From contig OX638352.1 of NCBI GenBank assembly GCA_951813545.1, positions 2,496,835 through 2,560,834 on the forward strand: a stretch of DNA of 64,000 nucleotides, in the 5' to 3' direction. Below the pieces are notes generated by a model, which saw nothing but the letters and a program-made list of their open reading frames with translations, had not been told where the DNA came from and did no database searches. The stretch comes from an uncultured Poribacteria bacterium. GTDB taxonomy: Bacteria > Poribacteria > WGA-4E > WGA-3G. Position numbers and translations under genes: made by a program. Below are positions 25,446 to 35,276 of this stretch, piece after piece; position 1 is the stretch's first letter, and each line of letters starts with the position of its first letter.

Positions 25446-26639
25446 ATGCCACAAACATCTTTTTACCGAAAGCCGAAAATTATGATTGTTGCTGGGGAGC
25501 CTTCTGGTGATCTACACGCCTCTCAGGTTGCGCACCACCTCAAGGCACGCTGTCCCGATATAACGCTGTTTGGTATGGGCGGTGACCGGATGGAAAAAGC
25601 GTCCGTGAAACTCGATTTTCATATCCGAGACTCCGCCGTTATGGGGTTTGCCGATGTTATCACTGTCCTGCCGATGTTCCTTCGGAAACAGGCGTATCTG
25701 AAACAGCGTATCCGCGAGGAACGTCCCGACGCACTCCTTCTCGTTGACTTTGCCGAATTTAACATGCCGTTAGCCAAGTTTGCTCAGAGACAGGGCGTTC
25801 CCGTTGTCTATTACATCCCCCCGAAAGCGTGGGCGTGGCGTGCAAGCCGTGCACAGAAGTTGGCGAAGTGGGCAAACGTTGTCGCAGCAATCTTCCCCTT
25901 TGAAGCAGAATTTTACCGAAACGCGGGCGCAAACACCGAGTTCGTTGGACATCCGCTCGTCGATTTTGCGCAAACCTCCCTCAGTCCGCAAGCAGCACGC
26001 GAACATCTCAACTTATGTGAAACAGAGGGTCCTGTCATCGGATTGATGCCGGGGAGTCGCCGTTCTGAGATCCACCACATCTTCCCGATTATGTTGGAAG
26101 CCGCTGCGAACATCGCTAAAGTCTATCCAGATGCACAGTGGATTCTCCCGTTAGCCCCAGGAATCCCACGCGAACGCATCGCGAAGTACCAACACGAGTT
26201 AAAGGCGGAGCTTCCACCCATCAAAATTGTGAAAGACGCAACGTATCCAGCAATGCGAGCTTCAACCCTGCTGTTGGTTACCTCTGGCACAGCGACGCTT
26301 GAGGCAGCATGCATCGGGACACCGATGATTATCCTCTTTCGTACCGCATCGCTTAACTGGCACATCGTCAAGGCGTTGACACCATTAGAACGGAGCGGAC
26401 TTCCTAACCTTATTGCTGGACGCGACATTGTCCCGGAACTGCTACAGACAGAATTGACTCCAACTGCCTTGACGGAGTTGTCCCTCGACTTCCTGCAGAA
26501 CCCTCAAAAACGGGAGGCACAACGGGAATCACTTCAAGCCGTTTATGCACAACTCGGTACGACGGGTGCTGCTAAACGCACCGCCGAATTGATATTAGAA
26601 TTTTCTAATGGTTCACCAAACCTAAAGACAGACCGTTAG
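25446..26639 (+). CDS. lpxB: Lipid-A-disaccharide synthase
   Basis: LpxB joins UDP-2,3-diacylglucosamine and lipid X to form the lipid A disaccharide at the inner membrane. From the ATG at 25446 it has 397 residues, a normal length; a TTG at 25440 is also in frame. The N end MIVAGEPSGDLHASQ (family signature E-x-S-G-D) is clear, followed by GMGGDRME, PPKAWAWR and the GT-B-type C-terminal block LPGSRRSEIHHIFP and VTSGTATLEAACIGTPMIILF. Its presence shows an LPS-making diderm. Confidence 0.95.
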   Translation: MPQTSFYRKPKIMIVAGEPSGDLHASQVAHHLKARCPDITLFGMGGDRMEKASVKLDFHIRDSAVMGFADVITVLPMFLRKQAYLKQRIREERPDALLLVDFAEFNMPLAKFAQRQGVPVVYYIPPKAWAWRASRAQKLAKWANVVAAIFPFEAEFYRNAGANTEFVGHPLVDFAQTSLSPQAAREHLNLCETEGPVIGLMPGSRRSEIHHIFPIMLEAAANIAKVYPDAQWILPLAPGIPRERIAKYQHELKAELPPIKIVKDATYPAMRASTLLLVTSGTATLEAACIGTPMIILFRTASLNWHIVKALTPLERSGLPNLIAGRDIVPELLQTELTPTALTELSLDFLQNPQKREAQRESLQAVYAQLGTTGAAKRTAELILEFSNGSPNLKTDR

Positions 26640-26730
26640 TGCAATAAAGGGCTTTGATAAGGATCCGCACACGCCATTATTGCATGCTGCGAGTAAGGGT
26701 TGGGTAACCCGACCCCCATGCGTAAGCGCA

Positions 26731-26764
26731 ACCGGGGTCCCCACCCGTTACTGGGAAGGGGCGG
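26731..26764 (+). repeat. Dispersed repeat, family B, copy 1
   Basis: ACCGGGGTCCCCACCCGTTA followed by CTGGGAAGGGG. The self-complementary GGGGTCCCC core and the rest match copies at 44505-44535 (inside the TnpB element) and, reversed and diverged, at 58900-58929. It occupies part of the 197-base gap between lpxB and lpxK, next to another GC-rich stem, GGGTTGGGTAACCCGACCC. Confidence 0.6.
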
Positions 26765-26836
26765 GCGCGCTGGATATATGGAAAGAAACGTTGTTCTTAC
26801 GGTTCACCTAACCGAACCGCAAGGAAAATTAGAAAA

Positions 26837-28036
26837 ATGAAACTCGTATCTGCTCTCAATCTTGTCGCACTACAGCAGAGGCTTCTTGCCAGTCCCTTAC
26901 GCTTTCTGTTAATCCCACTCAGTTGGCTCTATGCCGTGATTATCTCAATCCGAAACCGGCTTTATGCACTCGGTGTGTTTAAAGCGCGTGCGTTGGCGTG
27001 TCGAGTCATTAGTGTCGGTAATATCGTTGTCGGTGGAACGGGCAAAACACCTGCTGTTATCACCATTGCGAAACATCTCCAAAAAAAGGGAAAGCGCGTC
27101 GCTATTCTATTACGGGGGTATAAACGCCATGCTCGTGAAGAGGTAACGATTGTCTCGGATGGGAAAAAAGTGTGTGCTTCTCCAGCGGAAGGCGGTGACG
27201 AAGCACACATGATGGCGAGGCATCTCAGCGATGTTCCGATTATCGCAGGTAGATGCCGCTATCTGGCAGGACAGGTTGCACTTGAACGTTTTGATGTAGA
27301 TGTCTTGCTTTTAGATGACGGATTTCAACACCGGCAGCTTGCTCGTGATGTAGATATCCTCACTGTCCCCGCAACACACCCTTTCGGTAAGCCAGAGGGG
27401 TTGCTGCCCGTGGGAACCTTACGCGAGCTACCCGCCGCTCTCCGCCGCGCAGACCTCATCCTGCTAACACATACAGACACACCTGATATCTCCTCACAGG
27501 CGAAAAAAGCGGTGAAGCAGTTGGCACCGAATGCATTGATCTTGGAGAGCATCCACCAGCCAACACATCTCTATCCTTTAGTACGTGAAAACAGCAAAAA
27601 GGATACAAATGTCCGCACCGATATAAAGGCACTCAAAGGAAAACGACTCCTTGCAGTCTGTGGAATTGGAAATCCGGATGCATTTGTCGCAACACTCATG
27701 CGGTGTTTCCCAGAAAGCGTCGAATTACTGGCATTTCCCGATCACCATGTCTATACGGAAGCGGACAGACGACAGATATATGCTGCATTTCAAACATCGG
27801 GGGCGGATCTGATTGTCACAACACAAAAGGATGAGCAGAAATTGGCAAGAATAGCGAAGAAGCAGTCAGCCGTCGGCAGTCAGCAAAAAGAAGACCAAGA
27901 GGGATACCTTCATGAAACCTCTTGGTTTCCGAGAGCCGAGAGCCGAGAACCGATAGCCTTTTTCGTCTTGGCGATCTCGCTGGTCATCACAGAAAACAGC
28001 GAACAACTCACCGATGTGTTATTATCTTTGCACTAA
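26837..28036 (+). CDS. lpxK: Tetraacyldisaccharide 4'-kinase with an internal repeat-derived insert
   Basis: LpxK phosphorylates the 4' position of the lipid A precursor with ATP at the inner membrane. The N-terminal membrane anchor is at residues 20-42; the Walker A GNIVVGGTGKTP at 61-72; and LLLDDGFQHRQL near residue 158. The protein is 399 residues, longer than the usual 320-350. The excess lies between VTTQKDEQKLARI and AFFVLAISLVIT: about 35 residues (including QSAVGSQQ and WFPRAESREP) encoded by a copy of the family E repeat. The insert is in frame and the C-terminal strand resumes, so the enzyme may still work. Confidence 0.93.
   Translation: MKLVSALNLVALQQRLLASPLRFLLIPLSWLYAVIISIRNRLYALGVFKARALACRVISVGNIVVGGTGKTPAVITIAKHLQKKGKRVAILLRGYKRHAREEVTIVSDGKKVCASPAEGGDEAHMMARHLSDVPIIAGRCRYLAGQVALERFDVDVLLLDDGFQHRQLARDVDILTVPATHPFGKPEGLLPVGTLRELPAALRRADLILLTHTDTPDISSQAKKAVKQLAPNALILESIHQPTHLYPLVRENSKKDTNVRTDIKALKGKRLLAVCGIGNPDAFVATLMRCFPESVELLAFPDHHVYTEADRRQIYAAFQTSGADLIVTTQKDEQKLARIAKKQSAVGSQQKEDQEGYLHETSWFPRAESREPIAFFVLAISLVITENSEQLTDVLLSLH
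27844..27958. repeat. Family E repeat inside lpxK
   Basis: The unit begins GGCAAGAATAGCGAAGAAGC, the same opening as the intergenic copy at 35194 apart from one base, continues with AGTCAGCCGTCGGCAGTCAG, and closes with GAGAGCCGAGAACCGATAGCC. The middle holds an AGAGG...CCTCTT stem. It is translated as part of lpxK. Confidence 0.7.
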
Positions 28037-30603
28037 GCATTAAGTTGCGGTTTGCTAATAACCCTGTGTTGCCGGTCCAGCCATTTGACAGAAAAATGGA
28101 GCAGGTTTTCCATCATCTTATCGTTGACTTGCACATCTGCCTCAGTCTCATTCTTCAAACTGGTGACAATGTAGAGTCCTTTCTGGAAGGGAAGGAGTAG
28201 CAGTACGGATGCGTCTTCAAATTCACCCCTCGGAAGGTCTGCGGAAGCTGTGTTCGTCTTGGCAAGAGATGTCCATTTTCCAAGCGGATCCAACCACATA
28301 TCATCGAGTCGAATAAAGGGGCGGTCCTTTTCCAGATCACTATGATGTCCATTAAGCGGATTCGGATATTGGAAGATACGTGAGCGTTTACCTTTCGATG
28401 TAGGAAGGAGTTCAGAAGTCTCGTCACATTCAATTCCAGTGAGAGGTTCGGGAATCCATCCTGCGCCGCGACGCTGTTTGGCACTTGTTTTGATATCCTG
28501 CCCTGAGACAATAACAACCCCGCCTTGGCTGACGAAGTTTTTAATCCGATGTTCGGTATCTATGTTAAAGCGATAGCCAGATTTGTAAATCTCGCCGTTA
28601 CCGATCCATAAAATGTCGGTTTTGGCAAGCCGATCGGTTCGCCGCAAATCTTGGACTTCACTGTAAATCATGTGGTGATCTTGAACATATTCAAAACGTT
28701 CAAGGACTGGAAACTCGACCGTGGATGTGTTCCCCGTCAATGCCATAAGTTTGAGTGGCATTGCCATCTGCACTTCCAAACGTTTGGTATTAGGAGGCTT
28801 GGGAATTCCATTCCCTGATTTCCAAAGCTGTCCATTAAAAGCAGCGTTTACACCCCTCAAAATTCGATTCTGTATTTGTTTTCGGCTGCGTGCGCGCTGT
28901 TCTGCTGTGTTTACTTTACGCGGCTGCGGATAAACGAGTGATGCCAACGCCTCGTGTCGGACAGGATTCTTGTGTATCTGTTCAACGAGGGAAGCGTGCG
29001 CTGTAATCCGGGATCGGTTTAACGGTAGAAGTCGCTTGTAGACAGGGAACCCACGGCGGAGTTTGCTATCGAAACGACGAAACGCGTTTTCAACGTCCCA
29101 CCGTCGACTATAACTCGCGTCAATTGTCTTCAAATCAATGCGTTCTTCGTTGACATTTGTCACATACCCGTGAACAACGTTGATGCCGTGAATAGCATTG
29201 CCTTCCTTATCTGCGATAGCGATATCCTCGGTGTTGCTCATGTCTAAAATTGTGTCGGTCAAACCGCTTAAACTAAAGAGTTCCGGTTGATATTTCTCTG
29301 CACTTTCGACAATAGTACAACATGTTCGTGGGAAGACAATATCTGCATCGCGGAAGGAGAGAAAGTCGAGCCTAATCTTTTTATAATTTCTTATCGTAAG
29401 TCTCTCGCGCGTCGCAACGCGCTCAAATGGAGCTACCTTATGTTTAGCGACCGGTCGTATCGGAAGTTTCTGAACGCTAAAGGCATTGATATGATATTTA
29501 AATTCAAAGTTCTTTGCCCATTCTGGTGCGTCCTCAAACAGCGTGACATGTCCAAGCCGGATCTGGTAAGGCGTATTGTTTTCAAAAACGAGAGAATAGC
29601 CATCTTCATCGTTGCCTTCTGCTCGAACCCGTAAGCCGCGGTCATCGCGACGGTTGAGTTTCGGAATCTCCTTGGCAAACTCGTGTTCATATCCCCATTG
29701 ATCTCTGTAACCGTTGTTGTCCTTATCTTTTAGATCCATCAATGCGATATGATCTTTATTATAGTCTTTGAGAATAGCGGTGTATTCAGCATTATGTTCA
29801 TTGTCACTGGAACGAAACCGAACTCGGACTTTAATGCGGGTGCCGACCAAGCGCTCAATCAAACGTTCGTATGTTTCCTGTTCCTTCATGTGTTCGGTAG
29901 ATTCTTCCAGCCTATCGAGTCCTGCTATATCTCCGCCTTTTTGATCTACTGCTGTTTGGTATACTTCGTTGTACCTTTGAAACTGACCACCAACACTTCT
30001 CTTAACACTTTGGAACACCATGCTGACAGCACTCATTGAGGCTTCTCTGAGGGCAACGAACATATTTCGGATTTTCCGCCCCATTTTGTACATAAAAGGT
30101 GGGTGGTAGACCCGTTCAAGTTCCCAAGCGCGTTCCCGCAGTTCACGTTCGTTCATCGCATCATGGTAGCGGATGTATGCGACAATTTGTTCTCTACGTT
30201 CCTCGTTCGTGAAAATATAACTCGGGGCGTGCCCGCGCTGTCGGGATTCCTCGGAGATAATTTCCATACCAGTGATTTCAAGCCGCATTGTGCCTCGATA
30301 GCGTCTACTATCCTTCATCTGAAAGACGACGTATTTGTTAAGAAGTGTCTTCAGAAGCTTATCCTTTTGGAAGAGCCTTAGGAGATAGAAAAAGGCACTG
30401 AAAACGAAAAGAATTAAGATCACCGCACCGTAGAGGCGCACTTGCGGCCAAATGTTCCGTGTCCCTTCCGCAACCGTTTCGGTGAGCGTATCGTCTTGCC
30501 CAAACGCTACGGACAAAAACGTAAACGATAGAAAAATAGCGGTCGGCGTATAAAATCGGAAGTGGTGCCGTAAAAGATGTGTTATCCTAATGTTTTTAAG
30601 CAT
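28033..30603 (-). CDS. Large membrane-anchored protein of unknown function
   Basis: This 856-residue protein begins with a probable signal sequence ending near AFGQ (residue 36), then a membrane segment LYGAVILILFVFSAFFYLL (about residues 57-75). The next 170 residues are charged and helical and should be cytoplasmic. Two or three beta-rich domains follow; the last (about residues 640-790) contains TDILWIGNGEIYKSGYRF...FVSQGGVVIVSGQDI, which recalls the glutamine-amidotransferase-like domain used to inspect asset-like ligands in secreted proteins, but no catalytic Cys is visible. I do not recognise the family. Its stop overlaps the end of lpxK by four bases, tail to tail. AAAGGAGA precedes the ATG. 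Confidence 0.75.
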   Translation of the reverse strand: MLKNIRITHLLRHHFRFYTPTAIFLSFTFLSVAFGQDDTLTETVAEGTRNIWPQVRLYGAVILILFVFSAFFYLLRLFQKDKLLKTLLNKYVVFQMKDSRRYRGTMRLEITGMEIISEESRQRGHAPSYIFTNEERREQIVAYIRYHDAMNERELRERAWELERVYHPPFMYKMGRKIRNMFVALREASMSAVSMVFQSVKRSVGGQFQRYNEVYQTAVDQKGGDIAGLDRLEESTEHMKEQETYERLIERLVGTRIKVRVRFRSSDNEHNAEYTAILKDYNKDHIALMDLKDKDNNGYRDQWGYEHEFAKEIPKLNRRDDRGLRVRAEGNDEDGYSLVFENNTPYQIRLGHVTLFEDAPEWAKNFEFKYHINAFSVQKLPIRPVAKHKVAPFERVATRERLTIRNYKKIRLDFLSFRDADIVFPRTCCTIVESAEKYQPELFSLSGLTDTILDMSNTEDIAIADKEGNAIHGINVVHGYVTNVNEERIDLKTIDASYSRRWDVENAFRRFDSKLRRGFPVYKRLLPLNRSRITAHASLVEQIHKNPVRHEALASLVYPQPRKVNTAEQRARSRKQIQNRILRGVNAAFNGQLWKSGNGIPKPPNTKRLEVQMAMPLKLMALTGNTSTVEFPVLERFEYVQDHHMIYSEVQDLRRTDRLAKTDILWIGNGEIYKSGYRFNIDTEHRIKNFVSQGGVVIVSGQDIKTSAKQRRGAGWIPEPLTGIECDETSELLPTSKGKRSRIFQYPNPLNGHHSDLEKDRPFIRLDDMWLDPLGKWTSLAKTNTASADLPRGEFEDASVLLLLPFQKGLYIVTSLKNETEADVQVNDKMMENLLHFSVKWLDRQHRVISKPQLNA

Positions 30604-30655
30604 GATTCAATTCTCCTTTTCATATTGGTTATCAATTAACCATCCTGAAGAGAAG

Positions 30656-31516
30656 TTAGTGGATATTCACCCCGTTTTCAGCGGCAATTCGCCGGACGTT
30701 TGCATTCGCGAGCGGAATTTTCTCCGCAGGGAGATGTTCTATCAATCCATAGCCGTCCGGATAGAGAGCATCAAAGCGTTTTAACGCTACACCAAGTGCC
30801 AATTCGCCCTCGCCAGGGACCTCTTCATTGAGGTGGAGTACCAAGCCGTTCTGAACGCTGATGTCTTTGATATGTGCCATCGGTGCGACGGGACCCATCA
30901 CGTCAAAAATATGATTAAGGCGATCTTCGCTGTCATAAACCTGCCGGAGCGTCTGAAAGTGATTTACAAAATCCATGACGATCCTAAGCCTCTCGGAACC
31001 GACCCGTTCCACGACTTCTCGACAGGTTTCCGGGGAATCCATAATGGAAACGGCGTGTGTCTCCATAACAAGCGTCAGTTCTTGCTGCTCGGCGTGTTCC
31101 GCAATTGGTTTCAAAGTCTCAATCAACCGTTCCATCGATTCCGGGAGGTGGTTATCTCGGTGAGATGTCCAAGCACCATCCGCATTGAGACTGCCTGCGC
31201 GAAACAGATAGTGGTGCGCCCCAAGGGAAGCAGCGGTTGCCATGCCGCGTTGAACGCTCGCAATCGCGGCTTCTCGGACAGCAACATCTGCATGAAAGAG
31301 GCACTCCTCATAAGTGATGCCGAATTGCACAAGGTCGAGTTTCGCAGATTCTAACATCTCTGCACAGCGGGTGCAAGCATCTGGTGGCACAGACGGAATC
31401 TCCGCGCTGCGGAAATGGAAACTCAAGCCTGTAAATTCCAGAGCCTTAATGTTTTCGATCTCGTCTGATGTAAGTGTGCGGAAGTCACCGCAGAGTCCAA
31501 CAACGCCAAGTCTCAT
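30656..31516 (-). CDS. Sugar phosphate isomerase/epimerase-like TIM-barrel protein
   Basis: This 286-residue protein has the xylose-isomerase-like TIM barrel (AP endonuclease 2 fold). Likely metal ligands follow the usual order: Glu in VMETHAVS (about residue 151), Asp in IVMDFVNHFQ (about residue 185), His in MAHIKDIS (about residue 217) and Glu in GLIEHLPA (about residue 262). Such enzymes isomerise or epimerise sugars and inositols. It precedes the cyclase gene's stop by a short gap on the same strand and could share a message with it. Confidence 0.85.
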   Translation of the reverse strand: MRLGVVGLCGDFRTLTSDEIENIKALEFTGLSFHFRSAEIPSVPPDACTRCAEMLESAKLDLVQFGITYEECLFHADVAVREAAIASVQRGMATAASLGAHHYLFRAGSLNADGAWTSHRDNHLPESMERLIETLKPIAEHAEQQELTLVMETHAVSIMDSPETCREVVERVGSERLRIVMDFVNHFQTLRQVYDSEDRLNHIFDVMGPVAPMAHIKDISVQNGLVLHLNEEVPGEGELALGVALKRFDALYPDGYGLIEHLPAEKIPLANANVRRIAAENGVNIH

Positions 31517-31528
31517 ATTTTTACCCTT

Positions 31529-34500
31529 TTAAACGCAATTTTTTTCATCTGGTTTAGGAGCAGGCGCAAAAACCTTCAACGCCTGTAAGAGATCTCTCGC
31601 ACGCACAAGGTCCTTCGTATCAAAACCTTCTGAGAACCACGCATATATCGGTTTTAGTAAATTGTATGCGTCTTCGCCGCGGTCTTGCGTCCGCCATAAT
31701 TCGCTTAAACTGAGTGCAGCTCGGAGTTCCCACGATTTTGCGTCTTGTTGTCTTGCTACTGTCAACGCTTCCTGAAAATGGGATTCGGCTTGTGCAACAG
31801 TTGATGCGGCGTTTTCCTTGCTAACAGCCTTAACTTTCTCGGCAAGGATCAGACAAAGTTCACCCTTCCGTCGCGCGAGTTCTGCGGCATAGGTGCGTTC
31901 TCCTGTGCGCGTGGTGACGCATAATGCCGAATCAAGTGTCTGTAACGCTAAACTATATTGCCCCGCGCGTTGATAGGCTTGTGCAAGGAGCGCGAGAAAG
32001 AGCGGTAGAAGTAGCTCACCGCGTGTCTCTTCCCAAGCGGCGATACCTTTACGAATGATCGCTATGCCTGCTTCAGGGCAGTTCTGCTCTGCGGATGCCC
32101 AACCTTTCATCACCGTTGCTGCGGCTTCCCAGGCGGAAAATCCGTGCTCCTGACATATCTGTAGCATCTGTGTCGCAGCGGGAGCTACCTTCTCTACTTC
32201 GCCTTGATACTGATAAAGCACGGTTTTAAAATGGAGCGACACTGCCTCACTGAAAGGGTGGTTCGTGTCCTTTCCGATTACCACGGCTGCATTAATCCGC
32301 TCTTCCGCTTGGGTCGGATAACCGAGACACCATAAGAGTGGCGCAGAATAGGAAAGAAGCGTCATTCCGGGTTCTGCCACGTAGTGAAGGAACGCTGGGA
32401 CCGGATGATGCTGCGGCTGATAGCGTTCAATGCCTGCCTCCAAATGTGCCAAGGTGCTGTTGAATTCACTCAGATAGTAGAGTGTCGCACCGAGTGCGCG
32501 GTGTGCCTCAACTTCAAACGCTTGGTCTTCTGTTTGTTTGGCAATAGCAAGACAAGCTTCACCGAGTTCACGCGCGGACAGAAGCCGTCCACGGACCAGG
32601 TGAGAGAGCCATAACCCAAACAGAACTGGAAACCGGAGGTCTTTTATCCGATCCAGCAAAACACCGGATTCATCTTCTGCGTCCGTTTCCTCCCTTTTTT
32701 CAAGTATCTCAAGAAGTTCCCGAGCACGTGTATAGGCGGCTTCCACTTCCGGAGAGGCGTATCCTTTGGTCGCAATCAGTGCTGTACCGAGTGTTGTTTG
32801 TAGCTCCAGTTCACGCTGCTCGACGGCTACCTGCTGCTCTATTGTGTTGGCATCAACCGAGAGTGTTTCAAGTCCGGCAAGTCCCTGCATGATGTGACGA
32901 ACACCCTCTACATTAGCGGAGCGTTCTAAAGCACGGTGCGCCGCGCGATACCAATAATCAGCTGCTTTTTCAGGAAGCCCGGCTTCGGTGTAATGATACG
33001 CAACGAGTTCCGGTTGGAGACCGTCTCCGTTCTGCAGCACCTCTGCAATCTGCTGATGGTATTGCTGGCGTCTGCTTTTTAGCAGAGATTGATAAGCCGT
33101 CTCACGCAGAAGTGGGTGCCTAAACGTATAGCGGAACTGGCTGTCAGCCATCTCATTGCGATTGAGAATGTAGGCGTTTACTAATTTCTCCAATTCATCT
33201 TTCAGAGATGCGAAATCGATGAAAATATGATGCTCCAAATTAACGCCGGACGCGATCTCGTGAAGTAACTCCGCTGTCCACTCTCTGCCAAGCGTCGCAC
33301 CGAGTTGGACAATCTCCTTTGAAGTGCCGAGTTCGTCGAGTCGTGCTGTCAATAAATCCTGTAGTGTTACAGGCACCTCCACTGTTTGAGGTTGTGGACC
33401 GGTTGGGTCCAGCGTGTCAGAAGACAGTGCCAAAGCATCACCTTCAAGCATCATCTGTGTGAGTTCCTCAACGAACAGAGGAACGCCTTCAGTCATTTCA
33501 ACAATCCGCGTTAATAAACTTGACGGTAGTGATGTATCGCCTGCAACGTGCTGAATCATTGTCTCCACTTGTGGAGGCGTGAGTGCCACCAACGGCAGTG
33601 CGTTCGCCCATGCCGGTTGCAAAAGTTGCTCCAAAATTTCTCTATCCAAGGCAGAGTTCGTGAAATTCCCGTCAGGAACAGCCTGCGAATTTCCATCTTC
33701 ATTGAATTGCGCACTCTGTCGAAAATGTCGTGTGTCAGAACGATAGGATAAAACTGTGAAAATTCGTGCGTTTTCGATCCGTGCGATTAAGAGTGTGAGA
33801 AATTCTATACTGGACGGATCGATCCAGTGGAGGTCCTCCACGACGAAGAGTATCGGTTTTTGCTCCGACATCTTCAGCATCACTTGGACAAGCACTTCCA
33901 ACGTCTGTTGTCGTCGCTGTCTACCTCCCCATCCTGATGGATATGTGTCCTGTTCGACCGGTCTACCGTATGGACGCGGACCGATACCGGTTTCCGTTTG
34001 CCGTTGGACCTCAAAGGGTATCTCCAATAATTCTGCAAGGAGAGGCAGTGTTTCCGGTGTACCCGCTTGTGCCTCGGTATCCTGCCCGACAGTTGGAACG
34101 TTATAGTCACGCAATAAATTTTCGAGTTTTTCGAGTCTTGTCTCTGCGGTATCAGTGCTTGTAAACTGCACGACGTGTTCTTGGAACAGTGAAAGAATAG
34201 GGTATAGTGGACTGTTCTGATAATAGGGTGAGCATCTACCTTCTAAGGTAACTGCCTCCGAATGGTGATTGATATACTCCTGAATCATCTGTACGCATCG
34301 CGACTTTCCGATGCCAGCTTCACCTTCAATAAGAACGGTTTGCCCCTTCGCTTCGAGCACTTGCGCCCAACCTTGCTTGAGGCGTTCAACCTCCTGATCT
34401 CGTCCAATAAGTGGAGTCAATCCGCTCTCGCTGGCGATATCCAATCGACTTTGTGCCGGAATTTCACCTGACACCTGATAGATGTTCACGGGCTGCGAAA

Positions 34501-35173
34501 TACCGCGGAGGGCAGAGGCACCGAGTGCCTCACACTTAAAAAAGCCCTCAACCAATTGGTGTGTTGTATCGCCAATTACAATGCTGTTCGGTGTTGCCAG
34601 TTTTTGCATCCTCGCGGCGACATTCGGTGTTTTCCCTACGATGTCGATTGCTTCCGGAGATTCCCGCGCTGAGATATGCCACACGACGACACGTCCTGTG
34701 TCGATGCTAATCCGAACTTTAATTTCTACGCCGAAAGTCGCGTGGAGGTATGGATTCAGGGTCTCTATAGCGGCGACGATACCTAATGCAGCTCTCACGG
34801 CACGGTGTGCCGCGTCTTCGTGGGCAATCGGATATCCAAAATAAACGAGGATACCATCACCAAAGTAGCGCGCAATATGTCCATTTTGTGCTAAAACCAC
34901 CTCCATGATACACGTCCGGTACACCTCTAAAAGATTTCGGAGTTCTTCGGGATCTAATTTTTCCGTGAACGCGGTGGAATCCACAATATCACAGAAAAGG
35001 ACGGTTAACTGGCGGCGTTCTGCCCCATGTGGCAATGCTTGCTCCATCGCAGTAGTATCTACTGTTGAAGCTTGACGCGAATGTGATGGGTCACCGAGGG
35101 ACGTGCCACATTCACCGCAAAATTTGAACGATGGATTCAAAAACCCACAATTTGGACAGCGTTTGTGATGCAT
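31529..35173 (-). CDS. Class III nucleotide cyclase with AAA ATPase and TPR region
   Basis: This 1214-residue multidomain protein starts with a zinc ribbon (C6, C9, C20, C23). A class III adenylate/guanylate cyclase domain follows at about residues 50-215, with the two metal Asp residues in LFCDIVDST (D62) and YFGDGILVYFG (D106). Next comes a STAND-like ATPase: Walker A EGEAGIGKS near residue 290 and Walker B ILFVVEDLHWIDPSS near residue 440. The remaining 500 residues are TPR-like helices. Proteins of this layout are thought to sense an input through the TPRs and make cAMP; the Crp-type regulator at 39263-40141 could respond, but that link is speculative. The cyclase call is firm. Confidence 0.9.
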   Translation of the reverse strand: MHHKRCPNCGFLNPSFKFCGECGTSLGDPSHSRQASTVDTTAMEQALPHGAERRQLTVLFCDIVDSTAFTEKLDPEELRNLLEVYRTCIMEVVLAQNGHIARYFGDGILVYFGYPIAHEDAAHRAVRAALGIVAAIETLNPYLHATFGVEIKVRISIDTGRVVVWHISARESPEAIDIVGKTPNVAARMQKLATPNSIVIGDTTHQLVEGFFKCEALGASALRGISQPVNIYQVSGEIPAQSRLDIASESGLTPLIGRDQEVERLKQGWAQVLEAKGQTVLIEGEAGIGKSRCVQMIQEYINHHSEAVTLEGRCSPYYQNSPLYPILSLFQEHVVQFTSTDTAETRLEKLENLLRDYNVPTVGQDTEAQAGTPETLPLLAELLEIPFEVQRQTETGIGPRPYGRPVEQDTYPSGWGGRQRRQQTLEVLVQVMLKMSEQKPILFVVEDLHWIDPSSIEFLTLLIARIENARIFTVLSYRSDTRHFRQSAQFNEDGNSQAVPDGNFTNSALDREILEQLLQPAWANALPLVALTPPQVETMIQHVAGDTSLPSSLLTRIVEMTEGVPLFVEELTQMMLEGDALALSSDTLDPTGPQPQTVEVPVTLQDLLTARLDELGTSKEIVQLGATLGREWTAELLHEIASGVNLEHHIFIDFASLKDELEKLVNAYILNRNEMADSQFRYTFRHPLLRETAYQSLLKSRRQQYHQQIAEVLQNGDGLQPELVAYHYTEAGLPEKAADYWYRAAHRALERSANVEGVRHIMQGLAGLETLSVDANTIEQQVAVEQRELELQTTLGTALIATKGYASPEVEAAYTRARELLEILEKREETDAEDESGVLLDRIKDLRFPVLFGLWLSHLVRGRLLSARELGEACLAIAKQTEDQAFEVEAHRALGATLYYLSEFNSTLAHLEAGIERYQPQHHPVPAFLHYVAEPGMTLLSYSAPLLWCLGYPTQAEERINAAVVIGKDTNHPFSEAVSLHFKTVLYQYQGEVEKVAPAATQMLQICQEHGFSAWEAAATVMKGWASAEQNCPEAGIAIIRKGIAAWEETRGELLLPLFLALLAQAYQRAGQYSLALQTLDSALCVTTRTGERTYAAELARRKGELCLILAEKVKAVSKENAASTVAQAESHFQEALTVARQQDAKSWELRAALSLSELWRTQDRGEDAYNLLKPIYAWFSEGFDTKDLVRARDLLQALKVFAPAPKPDEKNCV

Positions 35174-35193
35174 TTTTTAATTTATTGCTTCTC

Positions 35194-35275
35194 GGCAAGA
35201 ATAGCAAAGAAGCAGTCGGCAGTCAGCAAAGATTTATAAGGAAACCCTCTTCTCTTTGCCGATAGCCGATAGCCA
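35194..35275. repeat. Family E repeat
   Basis: The unit begins GGCAAGAATAGCAAAGAAGC and AGTCGGCAGTCAGC, then closes with TTTGCCGATAGCCGATAGCC. It fills the gap between the TPR gene and the cyclase gene and is the best match to the copy inside lpxK. Confidence 0.65.
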
Positions 35276-35276
35276 T

